A stretch of DNA of 64,000 nucleotides from CAZCPB01 sp044223975 (GTDB lineage: Bacteria; Planctomycetota; Phycisphaerae; Phycisphaerales; UBA1924), in contig JBGALI010000014.1 in assembly GCA_044223975.1 (NCBI GenBank), positions 1 through 64,000 of the forward strand, written 5' to 3'. The notes beneath the pieces are model-generated. The model did no database searches and was not told the origin of the DNA. It saw only the letters and a program-made list of their open reading frames with translations. Below, piece by piece: positions 18,068-26,655 of the stretch (its first letter is position 1; each line of letters begins with the position of its first letter). Made by a program: the position numbers and the translations under genes.

Positions 18068-20479
18068 TCAGGCGAGCCGGATCCACTTGCGTCCGAGCCA
18101 CTCGGCCGTGACCAGAGCCATGACCGCCGCCAGCATCGCGGCCTTGTCCCAGAGCGTTTCGATCTCCGGCGTGCCCAGGAGTCGAAGCTGGCGGTTGGGG
18201 AGGCTGGCGGGGAGGTCCGACAGGCGATCGGCCGGAAAGATTCGGCCGCCGGTCGCGTCGACGAGGCTTCCCAGGAACGCGTGGTCGGTCTGGGGACGGC
18301 GGAGTTCATCGTCCGGCGCGGCAACATCGACCGTCGCGCCCAGGCCCAGGCCGGCGAGGATCGCCTCGTTGGATTCGACGTGGTAGGTCCCGGGCTCGCC
18401 GGGGATCCAGGTCGCGCTGAACACCCCGGGTCCCTCGCGTGCCAGCGAGACCGCCGAGCCGGGCTCGGGAGGAGCGCCGACTCGATCGGGTGCGCGGGTG
18501 ATGCGCAAGGCGACGCTGGGGGCGCCGGCCCGGGAGTCGATCAGGGCCTGATCGAGCAGACGGACGGTGATCCGCACCGGTTGGTCGACCAGGGCGCGGT
18601 CGGGGGAAGCCTCGAGCAGAGCCTGCTTGCCGGATCGGCCAAGGCTCTCGCGCGCGAGGTATCGCAGGAGCGGAAGCCAGAAGCGTTCGGGGAGCGCCTC
18701 GCCGCGGGCGTAGCGCCAGCGCCAGATCTCGTCGGTGCCGACGTAGACGCTGCGCCCGGCGCCGTAGCGCATGGTGATGACCAGCGGAGTGCCGGTTGAC
18801 GCGGAACCCAGCTCGGTGACCGGGACCGCCGTAGCGAGCACCTCGGCGGTGGGCTTGAGGCTCTGCGGCGCGATCCGCTGGGCCCAATGGAATTGCGGCC
18901 AGCCCAGACGAGCGTCGGAGAGTTCCGCGGGCCACGACTGGATCCCCGCCTCGCCGAGCCGGAGCAGCCCGAGACGCGCCGCCGATGGTGTGGGCTCAAG
19001 GAGCACCGGCTCTGAATAAACGTTGGTGCCCGACGACGAGCTTCCCGACGCGTGCGTGTCGAGAGCGAACGGCAGAAGATCGGCCAGGGGCCGGCCGCGG
19101 TAGCTGCCAGGGGTCGCGCCCGGACCGCCGATCCACAGGAGGCCGGCGCCGCGGAGCGAGACCAGCTCCCGGATCTGGCGCATCTGCTCGTCGCCGAAGA
19201 GCTCGGCCCGGACATCGCCGATGATGACGACATCCACCCCCGCCCATTCTCCGGGAGAGTTGGGCATGGCGCTCAGGAGTTCGGAGCCCTCCTGGATGTA
19301 CTGCTTGTCGGCCGACAGGAGCATGACGGAGGAGCGGACGGACTTCTCGCGGATGAGCAGCGTCTTGAGGTAGCGGAACTCCCAGCGCGGGTAGCCGTCG
19401 AAGTACACGACGCGGATGGGGCGGTCGACCAGGTCCACGGGAACGGCCGCGGAGTTGTTGTCCTTCGAAAGGTCCGGGGCATCGGGCACGACCCGGAGGC
19501 TCCACGCGGCCTTTCCGGCCCGGTCCCTCGAGCCCGAGAGTGTGACCCTGGCGGGTTGCCCGGCGAGTCTGGCGGCATCGTCGAGCCGACGCGAATCGAG
19601 AACCTGCCCGGTGGCGTCATCGACCAGTTCGACCTTGGCGGGGAGCGGCCCGGAGGTCTCGATACCGCTCACGGAAATCTCGGCGTTCACGGGCACGACG
19701 TCGTTGATGAACGCCACCGAAGGCGCGTCGGCACGCGTGACGGCGTAGTCGGGCACGGGGCTGGCGCTCCCGAGCGCCACTGCAAAGACGGGGATCTGCT
19801 CGGCCTCGAGGCGGCGGAGCACCTGGCGCGGGACCTGATCGGCCGAGCGGCCGTCGGAGAGGATCACGATGCCGCTGACAGGGCGGGCGGCGACCTGCTG
19901 GAGGGCCTGTTCGATTGCCCGGCCGATGGCCGTGCGGCGCCCGAGGGGATCGGCGAATTCGGGGGCCGTCGGCGAGGCCGAGCCGCCGGGAGCCGCGTCG
20001 GGCTTCACACCCAGCGGGTAGGCGCCCGCGTCGAACCCCAGCCACAGCACGTTTCGGTCGCGGGCTAGCCTGCTGAACGCCGGCCAGGCGCCCTCGATCG
20101 CGCTCCGAAGCTGCTGCTCGCGGGGACGGAGCGCACCGCCGGGCCCGCCCGGCGCATCCGCAACGGTGAGCGAGCGCGAGCGATCAGCGAGGACCACCAC
20201 CCAGTCACGCTCGATGCGCTCGGGGCGCTTCACCAACTGAGGCCCCGCGGCAAGCCACAGGATGAACGCCAGCACCAGCGTCCGAAGCGTCGCCAGCGCG
20301 ATGCGCGCCGGGCGCGGACCGCTGAGCCTGGCGTAGCTCCAGCCCGCGACGATCGCCAGCGCGATGATGGCCAGCGCCCACGCCCAGGCGGGGAACTGCC
20401 GCGCCATCTCGAAGCGCACGTCCGCGTCACCGCTGGCGAAGCGTTCAACGTGCAGGAGCTTCCAGAGCAGGTCTTTCAT
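18068..20479 (-). CDS. VWA/glutamine-amidotransferase-like membrane protein of the BatA operon
   Basis: Predicted 803 residues. Two hydrophobic segments near the N-terminus (WAWALAIIALAIVAGWSYA, ALATLRTLVLAFILWLAAG) are followed by a VWA-like domain: VVVLADRSRSLTVAD in place of the usual DxSxS, and VIVLSDGRSADQ about 90 residues on. Then come CARDB-like beta segments, a class I glutamine amidotransferase-like domain (VRVVYFDGYPRWEFRYLKTLL, DVVIIGDV, GAGLLWIGGPG) and a last transmembrane helix near the end. This order is known from planctomycete proteins encoded next to BatA. It overlaps the BatA stop by ATGA. The amidotransferase-like part lacks an obvious catalytic Cys, so it is probably not an enzyme. 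Confidence 0.82.
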   Translation of the reverse strand: MKDLLWKLLHVERFASGDADVRFEMARQFPAWAWALAIIALAIVAGWSYARLSGPRPARIALATLRTLVLAFILWLAAGPQLVKRPERIERDWVVVLADRSRSLTVADAPGGPGGALRPREQQLRSAIEGAWPAFSRLARDRNVLWLGFDAGAYPLGVKPDAAPGGSASPTAPEFADPLGRRTAIGRAIEQALQQVAARPVSGIVILSDGRSADQVPRQVLRRLEAEQIPVFAVALGSASPVPDYAVTRADAPSVAFINDVVPVNAEISVSGIETSGPLPAKVELVDDATGQVLDSRRLDDAARLAGQPARVTLSGSRDRAGKAAWSLRVVPDAPDLSKDNNSAAVPVDLVDRPIRVVYFDGYPRWEFRYLKTLLIREKSVRSSVMLLSADKQYIQEGSELLSAMPNSPGEWAGVDVVIIGDVRAELFGDEQMRQIRELVSLRGAGLLWIGGPGATPGSYRGRPLADLLPFALDTHASGSSSSGTNVYSEPVLLEPTPSAARLGLLRLGEAGIQSWPAELSDARLGWPQFHWAQRIAPQSLKPTAEVLATAVPVTELGSASTGTPLVITMRYGAGRSVYVGTDEIWRWRYARGEALPERFWLPLLRYLARESLGRSGKQALLEASPDRALVDQPVRITVRLLDQALIDSRAGAPSVALRITRAPDRVGAPPEPGSAVSLAREGPGVFSATWIPGEPGTYHVESNEAILAGLGLGATVDVAAPDDELRRPQTDHAFLGSLVDATGGRIFPADRLSDLPASLPNRQLRLLGTPEIETLWDKAAMLAAVMALVTAEWLGRKWIRLA

Positions 20480-22776
20480 GATGCCGCGCTCCGTGCGGGG
20501 GACGCGGGCGCGGTGCCCGAGGCCACGGTCGCGTGGCTGAAGATCCGGGCCAGCAACAGTTCAAGGAGTGCGACGGCCGCCGCCGCGGCCAGCAGCGGCG
20601 CGGACACCGGCGGACGGTTCTCGGTTTCCAGCGCCGAAGACGCGGCACGCCCCTGAGCCTGCGCGGTGCCCGCGAGTTCGGCGCTCCACTGCACGCGCTG
20701 CGGGCCGGCCAGGGATCCGAGCCACGGCGTGAGCTGCGCCGTTGCCCTGGGCGTGGTGTCGGCCCCCGCAAGATCCGGATTGGTGGCGACAAGGCCGAGC
20801 GAGGAGCCCCGGGCATCGCGGGCCGTCCACAGCGCGGCACGGCGTACCGCGGAGGGGGCCCCGCCGGTAAGTGAGATCGCGTCGCTCGTGTCGACGGCAC
20901 GCAGCTCGACGGTGCCCGCGGGGACCGAAGGTACGCCGCCCGCATCGCCGGCCCACACGCCCCGAGCCGCGCCGATGCCCTGACGCACGATCTCCTGCAT
21001 CAACGGCACCATAAGCGGCTTGGTGGGCAGGTCGGTCCAGCGCAGGTCGCACGCGCCGGCGAAGAGCACGACCAATCCTCGCGAGGCCGAGCCCTTGGAC
21101 GCGTCCTCCGCGCCGCGCGGCGCCATCGCGAGCACAAAGGGAGTCCCGTCGCGCAGGCGAAGAAGGACATCCCCCGATCCTTGGGCGGCTTCGACGGGCA
21201 CAACGCGCGACACGCGCACGGGCTTGGCGAGCTCTGCAAATTCACCGGAGAGCAGCGCCAGCAGGTCGGAGGCGCCGGGGGCGTCGGCCAGGTCGGTGGG
21301 GGGGGTGTACCCGCGCGCTTCGCGTGCCACGGTCCAGTTGGCGCCGACAGCCTTCAGGAATCCATCGGCCCACAACTGCACGCCCTCCTCGGCGGGAGCG
21401 AACACGACCACCAGCCCGCCGCCGCGTGCAAACTCTCCGATGCGGGTCCAGCCCGAATCGTCGATGCGGTCCGGTGACGGGATGATCAACGCGTCGAGTC
21501 CCGAGAGTGCCCCCCCGGCGCCGATCGTGCGCGGCTCGACGTCGAGAACGCGCAGGTCGGCCCCAGGAGCTCCGTCCCGGTCAGGAGACACGCTGAGACG
21601 CAACCAATCCGCCGCGGCGAAGCGGTCGATGCTCGCGGGCCGGGCCGAGCCCGGCGTGGTGGCCAGACCGACCGCAAGCCACGGGCGCGATTCGATGGGG
21701 CGCCGGCGCGTGTTGTCCGCGGCAAGGGCGTCGCGGTCGATCTCGGCGATGATCGCCGGGGCGCTCGTTGAGGTGACCGGTGCCGGAGTGGCGACGGCGA
21801 CGGTCACGCTGGCCTGTTCCTGCCCGGGGTTCCAGCGCACGCTGGCTTCGGTGGGAGTGCCCTTCTTGCCGCCGGAGCCGACGGTATCGACGCGGACGCT
21901 GAGGTTGGTGACCGCCGCGGCACCGACGCCCGGGCCGCGACGGGCCAGCACGACCCGGACCGGGTTGCTCTCGGCTTCGGGCGCGTCCTTGGAGTCCGGC
22001 GATTCGTGCGACACCAGGATGGGACGCAGCGGCTCCGCGCGCACGACCGAGACATTGTCGACGGCGTCGACGGCCGGCTCAGCCGCGAGCACAAGCGGAA
22101 TGCCCTCGCCCGGCCGGACGGACGCGGCCAGTGAAGGAAGCGGGCGATCAATATCGGCAGAGCCCGCGCGCCATTCGCTGAGGAGCGCGACCGTGACGTT
22201 GGCGCCCGGCTCGCCGGTCCCCAGGTCCGCGGCGATGCGGGAGACGGCGCCCACGACGTCGGCCCGGCCGTCGGTCACCTCGAGGCCTTCGACGACGCGT
22301 CCGACGGCCGTGAGGTCGCTCGACGGCGGGACGATCAGCGGCTCGGCCGGGGCGCCCAGCGCGATGAGCGCCGCCCGGTCACCACGCAGCGTGTCGAGCT
22401 TGGCGAGAAGACTGGCCGCGGCGTCCTTGTGACGGTCGAGCGCCGAGCGGCCGTCGTCGGCGGTGAGCGCCGAGGTCAGGCTGTTGTCGATCACAAGGTA
22501 AAGAACGCGCGGGCCGCTGACGCCCGCGGCCATCCCGTCCACGATCGGCTTGCCAAGCGCGAGCGCCACAAGCGCGACGAGAGCGCAGCGGCAAACGAGA
22601 AGGATGAGCTGCTCGAGCGTGAGGCGGCGGCGGTGCTTCTTGTACGCCTCGAGCAGGAACCGCATAGCGCCCCACGCGATCGGCTTGCGCCGCCGGCGCG
22701 TGAGCAGGTGCACGATGATGGGCACCGCGATACACGCCAGACCGGCGTAGAGGAGGATGGGGTTGAGAAAGGTCAT
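20476..22776 (-). CDS. BatA-type aerotolerance/VWA membrane protein
   Basis: Predicted 766 residues starting at the family-typical MTFLNPILLYAGLACIAVP, an N-terminal double-helix BatA anchor that also includes HLLTRRRRKPIAWGAMRFL. A VWA-like domain follows (VLYLVIDNSLTSALTADDGRSA), then a long extracytoplasmic part with two conserved-looking blocks (LDALIIPSPDRIDDSGWTRIGEFARGGGLVVVFAP and VVLFAGACDLRWTDLPTKPLMVPLMQEIV) and a C-terminal transmembrane helix (PLLAAAAAVALLELLLARIF). No Shine-Dalgarno sequence precedes the chosen ATG; the frame is open upstream but that stretch contains the inverted repeat described separately. Acts with the DUF58 and VWA neighbours in an uncharacterised membrane complex. 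Confidence 0.85.
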   Translation of the reverse strand: MTFLNPILLYAGLACIAVPIIVHLLTRRRRKPIAWGAMRFLLEAYKKHRRRLTLEQLILLVCRCALVALVALALGKPIVDGMAAGVSGPRVLYLVIDNSLTSALTADDGRSALDRHKDAAASLLAKLDTLRGDRAALIALGAPAEPLIVPPSSDLTAVGRVVEGLEVTDGRADVVGAVSRIAADLGTGEPGANVTVALLSEWRAGSADIDRPLPSLAASVRPGEGIPLVLAAEPAVDAVDNVSVVRAEPLRPILVSHESPDSKDAPEAESNPVRVVLARRGPGVGAAAVTNLSVRVDTVGSGGKKGTPTEASVRWNPGQEQASVTVAVATPAPVTSTSAPAIIAEIDRDALAADNTRRRPIESRPWLAVGLATTPGSARPASIDRFAAADWLRLSVSPDRDGAPGADLRVLDVEPRTIGAGGALSGLDALIIPSPDRIDDSGWTRIGEFARGGGLVVVFAPAEEGVQLWADGFLKAVGANWTVAREARGYTPPTDLADAPGASDLLALLSGEFAELAKPVRVSRVVPVEAAQGSGDVLLRLRDGTPFVLAMAPRGAEDASKGSASRGLVVLFAGACDLRWTDLPTKPLMVPLMQEIVRQGIGAARGVWAGDAGGVPSVPAGTVELRAVDTSDAISLTGGAPSAVRRAALWTARDARGSSLGLVATNPDLAGADTTPRATAQLTPWLGSLAGPQRVQWSAELAGTAQAQGRAASSALETENRPPVSAPLLAAAAAVALLELLLARIFSHATVASGTAPASPARSAAS

Positions 22777-22785
22777 GGGGGGGAG

Positions 22786-22968
22786 GTGACGCAGTGACGA
22801 AGTGAAAGGAGACCGAGCGCGGGCGAACGGAGCCATGAATAGCCGCTCAGGACAAGCGGCCGCGCGGTTCGATCCCAAGTCTCGCGTGTTTCTGGCCGCT
22901 CCGTCACTTCGTCACTCCGTCACTCCGTCACTCCGTCACTCCGTCACTTTGTCGCTGTGTCACTTCTT
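22786..22968. repeat. Inverted pair of GTCACTCC-type repeats in the DUF58-BatA spacer
   Basis: The arm at 22786-22805 is the reverse complement of 22904-22923 with 19 of 20 positions matching, separated by about 98 bases. The right arm continues as at least five tandem 8-bp units (CACTCCGT and variants) to about 22968. The element fills nearly all of the 194-bp spacer between two genes of one operon, and its left arm ends 10 bp from the BatA start. An RNA hairpin affecting BatA translation or transcript stability is possible. Short tandem repeats of this kind are also seen as dispersed elements. Confidence 0.75.
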
Positions 22969-22970
22969 CC

Positions 22971-24002
22971 TCACCCGTACTTGCTGCGCTTGATCTGGGC
23001 GTTGCGCCGGGCGATGAACGCGGCCAGGGGCGGGCCCAGCCAGTCGTGGGTGTCCACGAGCTGGTAGTCGAACCCAGCGCCGCGCACCGCCTTTTCGACG
23101 CCGCCGATGTGGGTCCGGACCGCCTCGAGGTACGCGTCGCGGATGGCGCGCGGGTCCAGCCGCAGGCGTCCTTCCCCCTCCAGCCCTTCGAACGGCGCGG
23201 GCTCGGAAAGATCGAACGTCAATTCCGCTCGGTCCATGACCTGGAACGCCATGAGGTCGTGGCGGTGGTGCCGCACGCGGGCCAGCGCATCGCGCAGCTC
23301 GTCGACGTCCATGAAAAAGTCGCTGACGATCGCGACCAGGCATCGGTTGGTGACCTTGGCGAGGATCTGGTCGACGGCGCGGGCGAGGTCGGTCTTGCGG
23401 TTGCGGTTGGCGGCCTCGACGGGGTGGGTCGCCAGGGCGGTGACGATCTGCCGCCATGTACCCTGGCTGCTGGAACGGCGCACCGAGGCGCGGACGCTGT
23501 CGGCAAAGACGATCAGCCCGACACGGTCCCCCTGCTGGATGGTGATGTACGAGAGTGCCGCGGCGAGCGCGGTGGAATGGTCGAACTTGGTCCAGTCGCT
23601 GCGCCCGTCGAGGCTGGTCTTGCGTCCGACGCCGGAGGCCTCGGAGAAGCTGCGCGAGCCGTAGGCCATCGAACCCGAGGCGTCGACGAGCACGAGCAGG
23701 TCGAGGTTGGTCTCCTGCTGGTGCTGCTTGAGGTAGAGCTTGTCGCTGCGGCCGTAGACCTTCCAGTCCAGGTGCCGGATGTCGTCACCCGGCGCGTACG
23801 GGCGGTGCTGGGCGAACTCGACGGAGAACCCCTGGAACGGCGAGCGGTGCAGGCCGCTGGAAAGCCCCTCGATGATCATGCGGGCCCGAAGCTCGAAGGA
23901 CCCCAGGCGCGACAGGGTCTGCGGGTGCAGGTAGAGCGAGGCGTCGACGTGCGAGGGATGGCCCTTGGGGAGCGACATGGGGTTGGCGGTTCCGTCGGGC
24001 AT
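22971..24002 (-). CDS. DUF58 domain protein (VWA-like)
   Basis: Predicted 343 residues, first gene of the minus-strand envelope operon and divergent from map. DUF58 signatures are complete: ELRARMIIEGLSSGLHRSPFQGFSVEFAQHRPYAPGDDIRHLDWKV-like block (around residues 37-80), the VWA metal-site segment VLVDASGSMAYGS near 110, and DRVGLIVFAD. Neither ATG (24002 or 23978) has a strong ribosome binding site. DUF58 proteins normally sit beside a MoxR AAA+ ATPase that acts on the VWA partner; here no MoxR gene is adjacent, the upstream gene being map on the other strand. No membrane segment is visible, so it is likely cytoplasmic. Confidence 0.92.
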   Translation of the reverse strand: MPDGTANPMSLPKGHPSHVDASLYLHPQTLSRLGSFELRARMIIEGLSSGLHRSPFQGFSVEFAQHRPYAPGDDIRHLDWKVYGRSDKLYLKQHQQETNLDLLVLVDASGSMAYGSRSFSEASGVGRKTSLDGRSDWTKFDHSTALAAALSYITIQQGDRVGLIVFADSVRASVRRSSSQGTWRQIVTALATHPVEAANRNRKTDLARAVDQILAKVTNRCLVAIVSDFFMDVDELRDALARVRHHRHDLMAFQVMDRAELTFDLSEPAPFEGLEGEGRLRLDPRAIRDAYLEAVRTHIGGVEKAVRGAGFDYQLVDTHDWLGPPLAAFIARRNAQIKRSKYG

Positions 24003-24086
24003 CGGTGGACCATGGTATCGACCGCGGGGACGGTCGCCGTTGAGCTCGGGCTGTCGGGGCCGCTCCCTCTCGCTACGATCCGCCCC

Positions 24087-24929
24087 ATGGCAGGGATCGC
24101 GCCCCCCATCTCACCCGCCGATGCCGACGCCGCGTACGCCGCCGCCCAGAAAGTGGTGGAGGTCCACCGCCGAGTCAGTTCATTCCTTCGGCCCGGCCAG
24201 ACCCTGGCGGTCATCGATGCGTTCGTGGGAAAAACCCTCGAGGACATCGACTGCCAGTCGTGCTTCAAGGGCTACCGGGTGGGGCGCAAGCCCCCGTTCC
24301 CGGGACACGCGTGCCTGAGCGTGAACGATTGCGTTGTTCATGGCACACCGGATTCGCACGCCACGCCCATGCAGATCGGGGACGTGCTGAAGGTCGATAT
24401 CGGCGTGTACTTCCGTGGATGGGTCGGCGATGCGGCATGGACGTACGTGTTCGGGCCGATGTCCCCGCTCGTGAAGCGGCTGACGGACACCGGGAAGGAA
24501 TCGCTCCGGCGCGGTGTGCTGGAACTGCGGCCGGGGAACACGTACTCCGAGTGGGCTCGGACGGTGCAGGGGTACGTTGAGGGTGAGTGCGGCTTTCACC
24601 TCGTGCGCGGGCTGGGCGGGCACGGGTATTCTCGCCGGACCCGCAACGACGCGGGTCTTCACGCGCCCCCGTTTGTAAGCAACGTGCTCCCCACTTACGC
24701 CGGCGAGTGGCCCGACGGCAACACGCCCTGCCGTCCGGGGACTCTGGTCGCGGTCGAGCCGATGATCGCCGTGGGGACGCCCGATCTGGCGCCGTCCCGG
24801 GGCAAGTGGCCGGAGCGCACGGCGGACGGATCGCTCAGCGTTCACTACGAACACGACATCCTGATCACGTCGAACGGACCCAAGGTGCTCACCGAGGGAC
24901 TGGAAGAGACCAAGGACGTGATCGAGTAG
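24087..24929 (+). CDS. map: Type I methionine aminopeptidase
   Basis: Removes the initiator methionine from nascent proteins. Predicted 280 residues from the ATG at 24087; the frame is open far upstream, but that stretch is antisense to DUF58. The metal-site and substrate residues of the family are present: CLSVNDCVVHG (His), the two Asp in VDIGVYFRGWVGDAA, GLGGHGYSRR (His), VEPMIAVG (Glu) and the final Glu in HYEHDILIT. Compared with E. coli the loop SCFKGYRVGRKPPFPGHAC is slightly longer and has two Cys residues. It stands alone between the DUF58 operon and the convergent glycosyltransferase. Confidence 0.93.
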   Translation: MAGIAPPISPADADAAYAAAQKVVEVHRRVSSFLRPGQTLAVIDAFVGKTLEDIDCQSCFKGYRVGRKPPFPGHACLSVNDCVVHGTPDSHATPMQIGDVLKVDIGVYFRGWVGDAAWTYVFGPMSPLVKRLTDTGKESLRRGVLELRPGNTYSEWARTVQGYVEGECGFHLVRGLGGHGYSRRTRNDAGLHAPPFVSNVLPTYAGEWPDGNTPCRPGTLVAVEPMIAVGTPDLAPSRGKWPERTADGSLSVHYEHDILITSNGPKVLTEGLEETKDVIE

Positions 24930-24969
24930 TCCGGCGACGACGGCCCGCGTCGTGCCTGAGCGCTCGGTT

Positions 24970-26625
24970 CTATGGCGATCGTTTCAATTCGATCAATTCC
25001 CATCCCAGCCGGGCGATGGCGCGGTCCCAGGCGGGCTTCGGCGTGAGGTAGATCGCGACCAGGTGGCGGCCTGGCGCGATCGGGATGAGCACCATCCTTG
25101 CCCCCTCCGGCAACGACTCGGGGTCGGGCACGGGCTTGCCGACGAACATCTTCTTCAACTCATCCACGCTGACACCGTCGCGGTACGTCCGCACATCGAG
25201 CTCCGGCGATCGAGCGTTCTCTTTGACAACAACCGGGTGGCCGATCACGAAGGTCACGCCCTGATCGACAAGGTACTTCACGGTGGAGATCTTCTGGTGG
25301 CCGGGCCGGTCCGAGAGCGGCGCGCCGTGCCGCGCGATCCAGCGGTCGTTCAGTCCCAGCATGTCGACCGCAGGCAGGTCGGCGTAGTAGGGGATCGCGC
25401 CCGCGGGCGTCACCGCGATGATCGGCTTGTCCTTGGAGCTTGCGAACGCATCGTGGAAGTAATTTCCGATCCCCACCCAGTCATACTCGGGATCGCGCAG
25501 GTTGCGCTTGAGATCCTGGATCGACTCAAGACCGCGCTTCAGCGGGGAGCGGTTGAAGGAGAAGGCGTGGACGGCGGATGCCGCGACGAGCAGCGCTACC
25601 ACCGCGGCACTCCACATCGGACGGCGCACCGCGGACACGATCACCCACGCCGTCAGGACCATCAACAGCGGCAAGGCCGGGACCATGAACCGGAACTCCA
25701 TGAAATCGCCGCCGACCTTCACGAGGTACAGGGCCCACAAAGTCAGGACGCCGAGCACCAGCAGCGTGCGCGGGATGCCGAGCACGCCCCGGAGACGCGG
25801 CACGTAGAACAGGATCGCGGCCACCGAGGGCGCCAGTAGATACGAGCACAGGAACGACACCAGGTAGAACACGCCGCGCACCGGCAGGCTCTTGGCCGCG
25901 GCCTTGGCGTAGAACGTGTTTGGAAGCAACTCGCCGTAGTACTGCATCTTCCAGGCAAGCCACGCGCCGACGATCACGACCGCGGGCAGTGCAAGCACCA
26001 GCAGGCGCGAACCGGCGCGTGCATCTCGAAGGATGGCGTAGGCTGAGACGGCGGCGCTGAGTCCGACGATCAGCACCGAATCCAGCCGCGTCAGCACCGC
26101 GAGCGCCGAGACCACCGAAAGCGCCAGCAGTCGCGCGGTCGAAGGGCCCTTCCCCGCCGCGAAAGACTGCGCGGCAAGCAAGAGCGAGGCGGTGCACAGG
26201 AGGGCTTGGAGGTGTGTCTCGAGCCCTCCCGTGGCGTAGCAGCTGAACGTGTAGTTGGTGCCCAGAAGCAGCGCCGCGATCAACGCGACCGGAGCGGAGT
26301 CAAAGAGCGTCATCGCCAGGCGGTACGTGAGGAACACCGTCAGCGGCATCATCAGCACGCCCAGCACCGATACGAAGAGGTACGGATCTATCCCGAGCTT
26401 CAGCGGCACGGCGAGCACGAGCGTCCACAGGAAGTTGGTGTACCCCTCGACGCGTTCGCCCCCGGGATTCCAGACCAGGCCCGAGCCGTCGACCATGTTT
26501 CGGGCGTACCGGAGCGAGATGAACGCGTCGTCCTGGATGAAGCGGTTGACCCACGCGAGCCCAGCAGCGCCCGCGCAGAGCACGGCGAGGACGGGACCGG
26601 CGCGATCGAAGCGGGCATTGAGCAT
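24970..26625 (-). CDS. GT-C-fold membrane glycosyltransferase-like protein
   Basis: Predicted 551-residue polytopic membrane protein with about ten hydrophobic helices. The first extracytoplasmic loop carries the GT-C acidic motif FIQDDAFISLRYARN followed by GSGLVWNPGGERVEGYTNFLW. This block is shared with AftB-like arabinofuranosyltransferases and many uncharacterised bacterial GT-C proteins that use polyprenyl-phosphate sugars. The C-terminal third is a soluble domain (YYADLPAVDMLGLNDRWIARHG). Donor and acceptor are unknown. It follows hutI by 30 bp on the same strand, so it may be co-transcribed with it, though no functional link is evident. Confidence 0.78.
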   Translation of the reverse strand: MLNARFDRAGPVLAVLCAGAAGLAWVNRFIQDDAFISLRYARNMVDGSGLVWNPGGERVEGYTNFLWTLVLAVPLKLGIDPYLFVSVLGVLMMPLTVFLTYRLAMTLFDSAPVALIAALLLGTNYTFSCYATGGLETHLQALLCTASLLLAAQSFAAGKGPSTARLLALSVVSALAVLTRLDSVLIVGLSAAVSAYAILRDARAGSRLLVLALPAVVIVGAWLAWKMQYYGELLPNTFYAKAAAKSLPVRGVFYLVSFLCSYLLAPSVAAILFYVPRLRGVLGIPRTLLVLGVLTLWALYLVKVGGDFMEFRFMVPALPLLMVLTAWVIVSAVRRPMWSAAVVALLVAASAVHAFSFNRSPLKRGLESIQDLKRNLRDPEYDWVGIGNYFHDAFASSKDKPIIAVTPAGAIPYYADLPAVDMLGLNDRWIARHGAPLSDRPGHQKISTVKYLVDQGVTFVIGHPVVVKENARSPELDVRTYRDGVSVDELKKMFVGKPVPDPESLPEGARMVLIPIAPGRHLVAIYLTPKPAWDRAIARLGWELIELKRSP

Positions 26626-26655
26626 CGCCTGACATTCCTTCTGCGGCCGCGGCCG

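Noticed and set aside
16157..18799. 880-codon plus-strand frame
   Set aside because: It covers the minus-strand coiled-coil and VWA genes; composition is that of a high-GC shadow.
22899..22968. Tandem repeats as a possible CRISPR array
   Set aside because: The unit is only 8 bp with no spacers between copies, and no cas gene is near.
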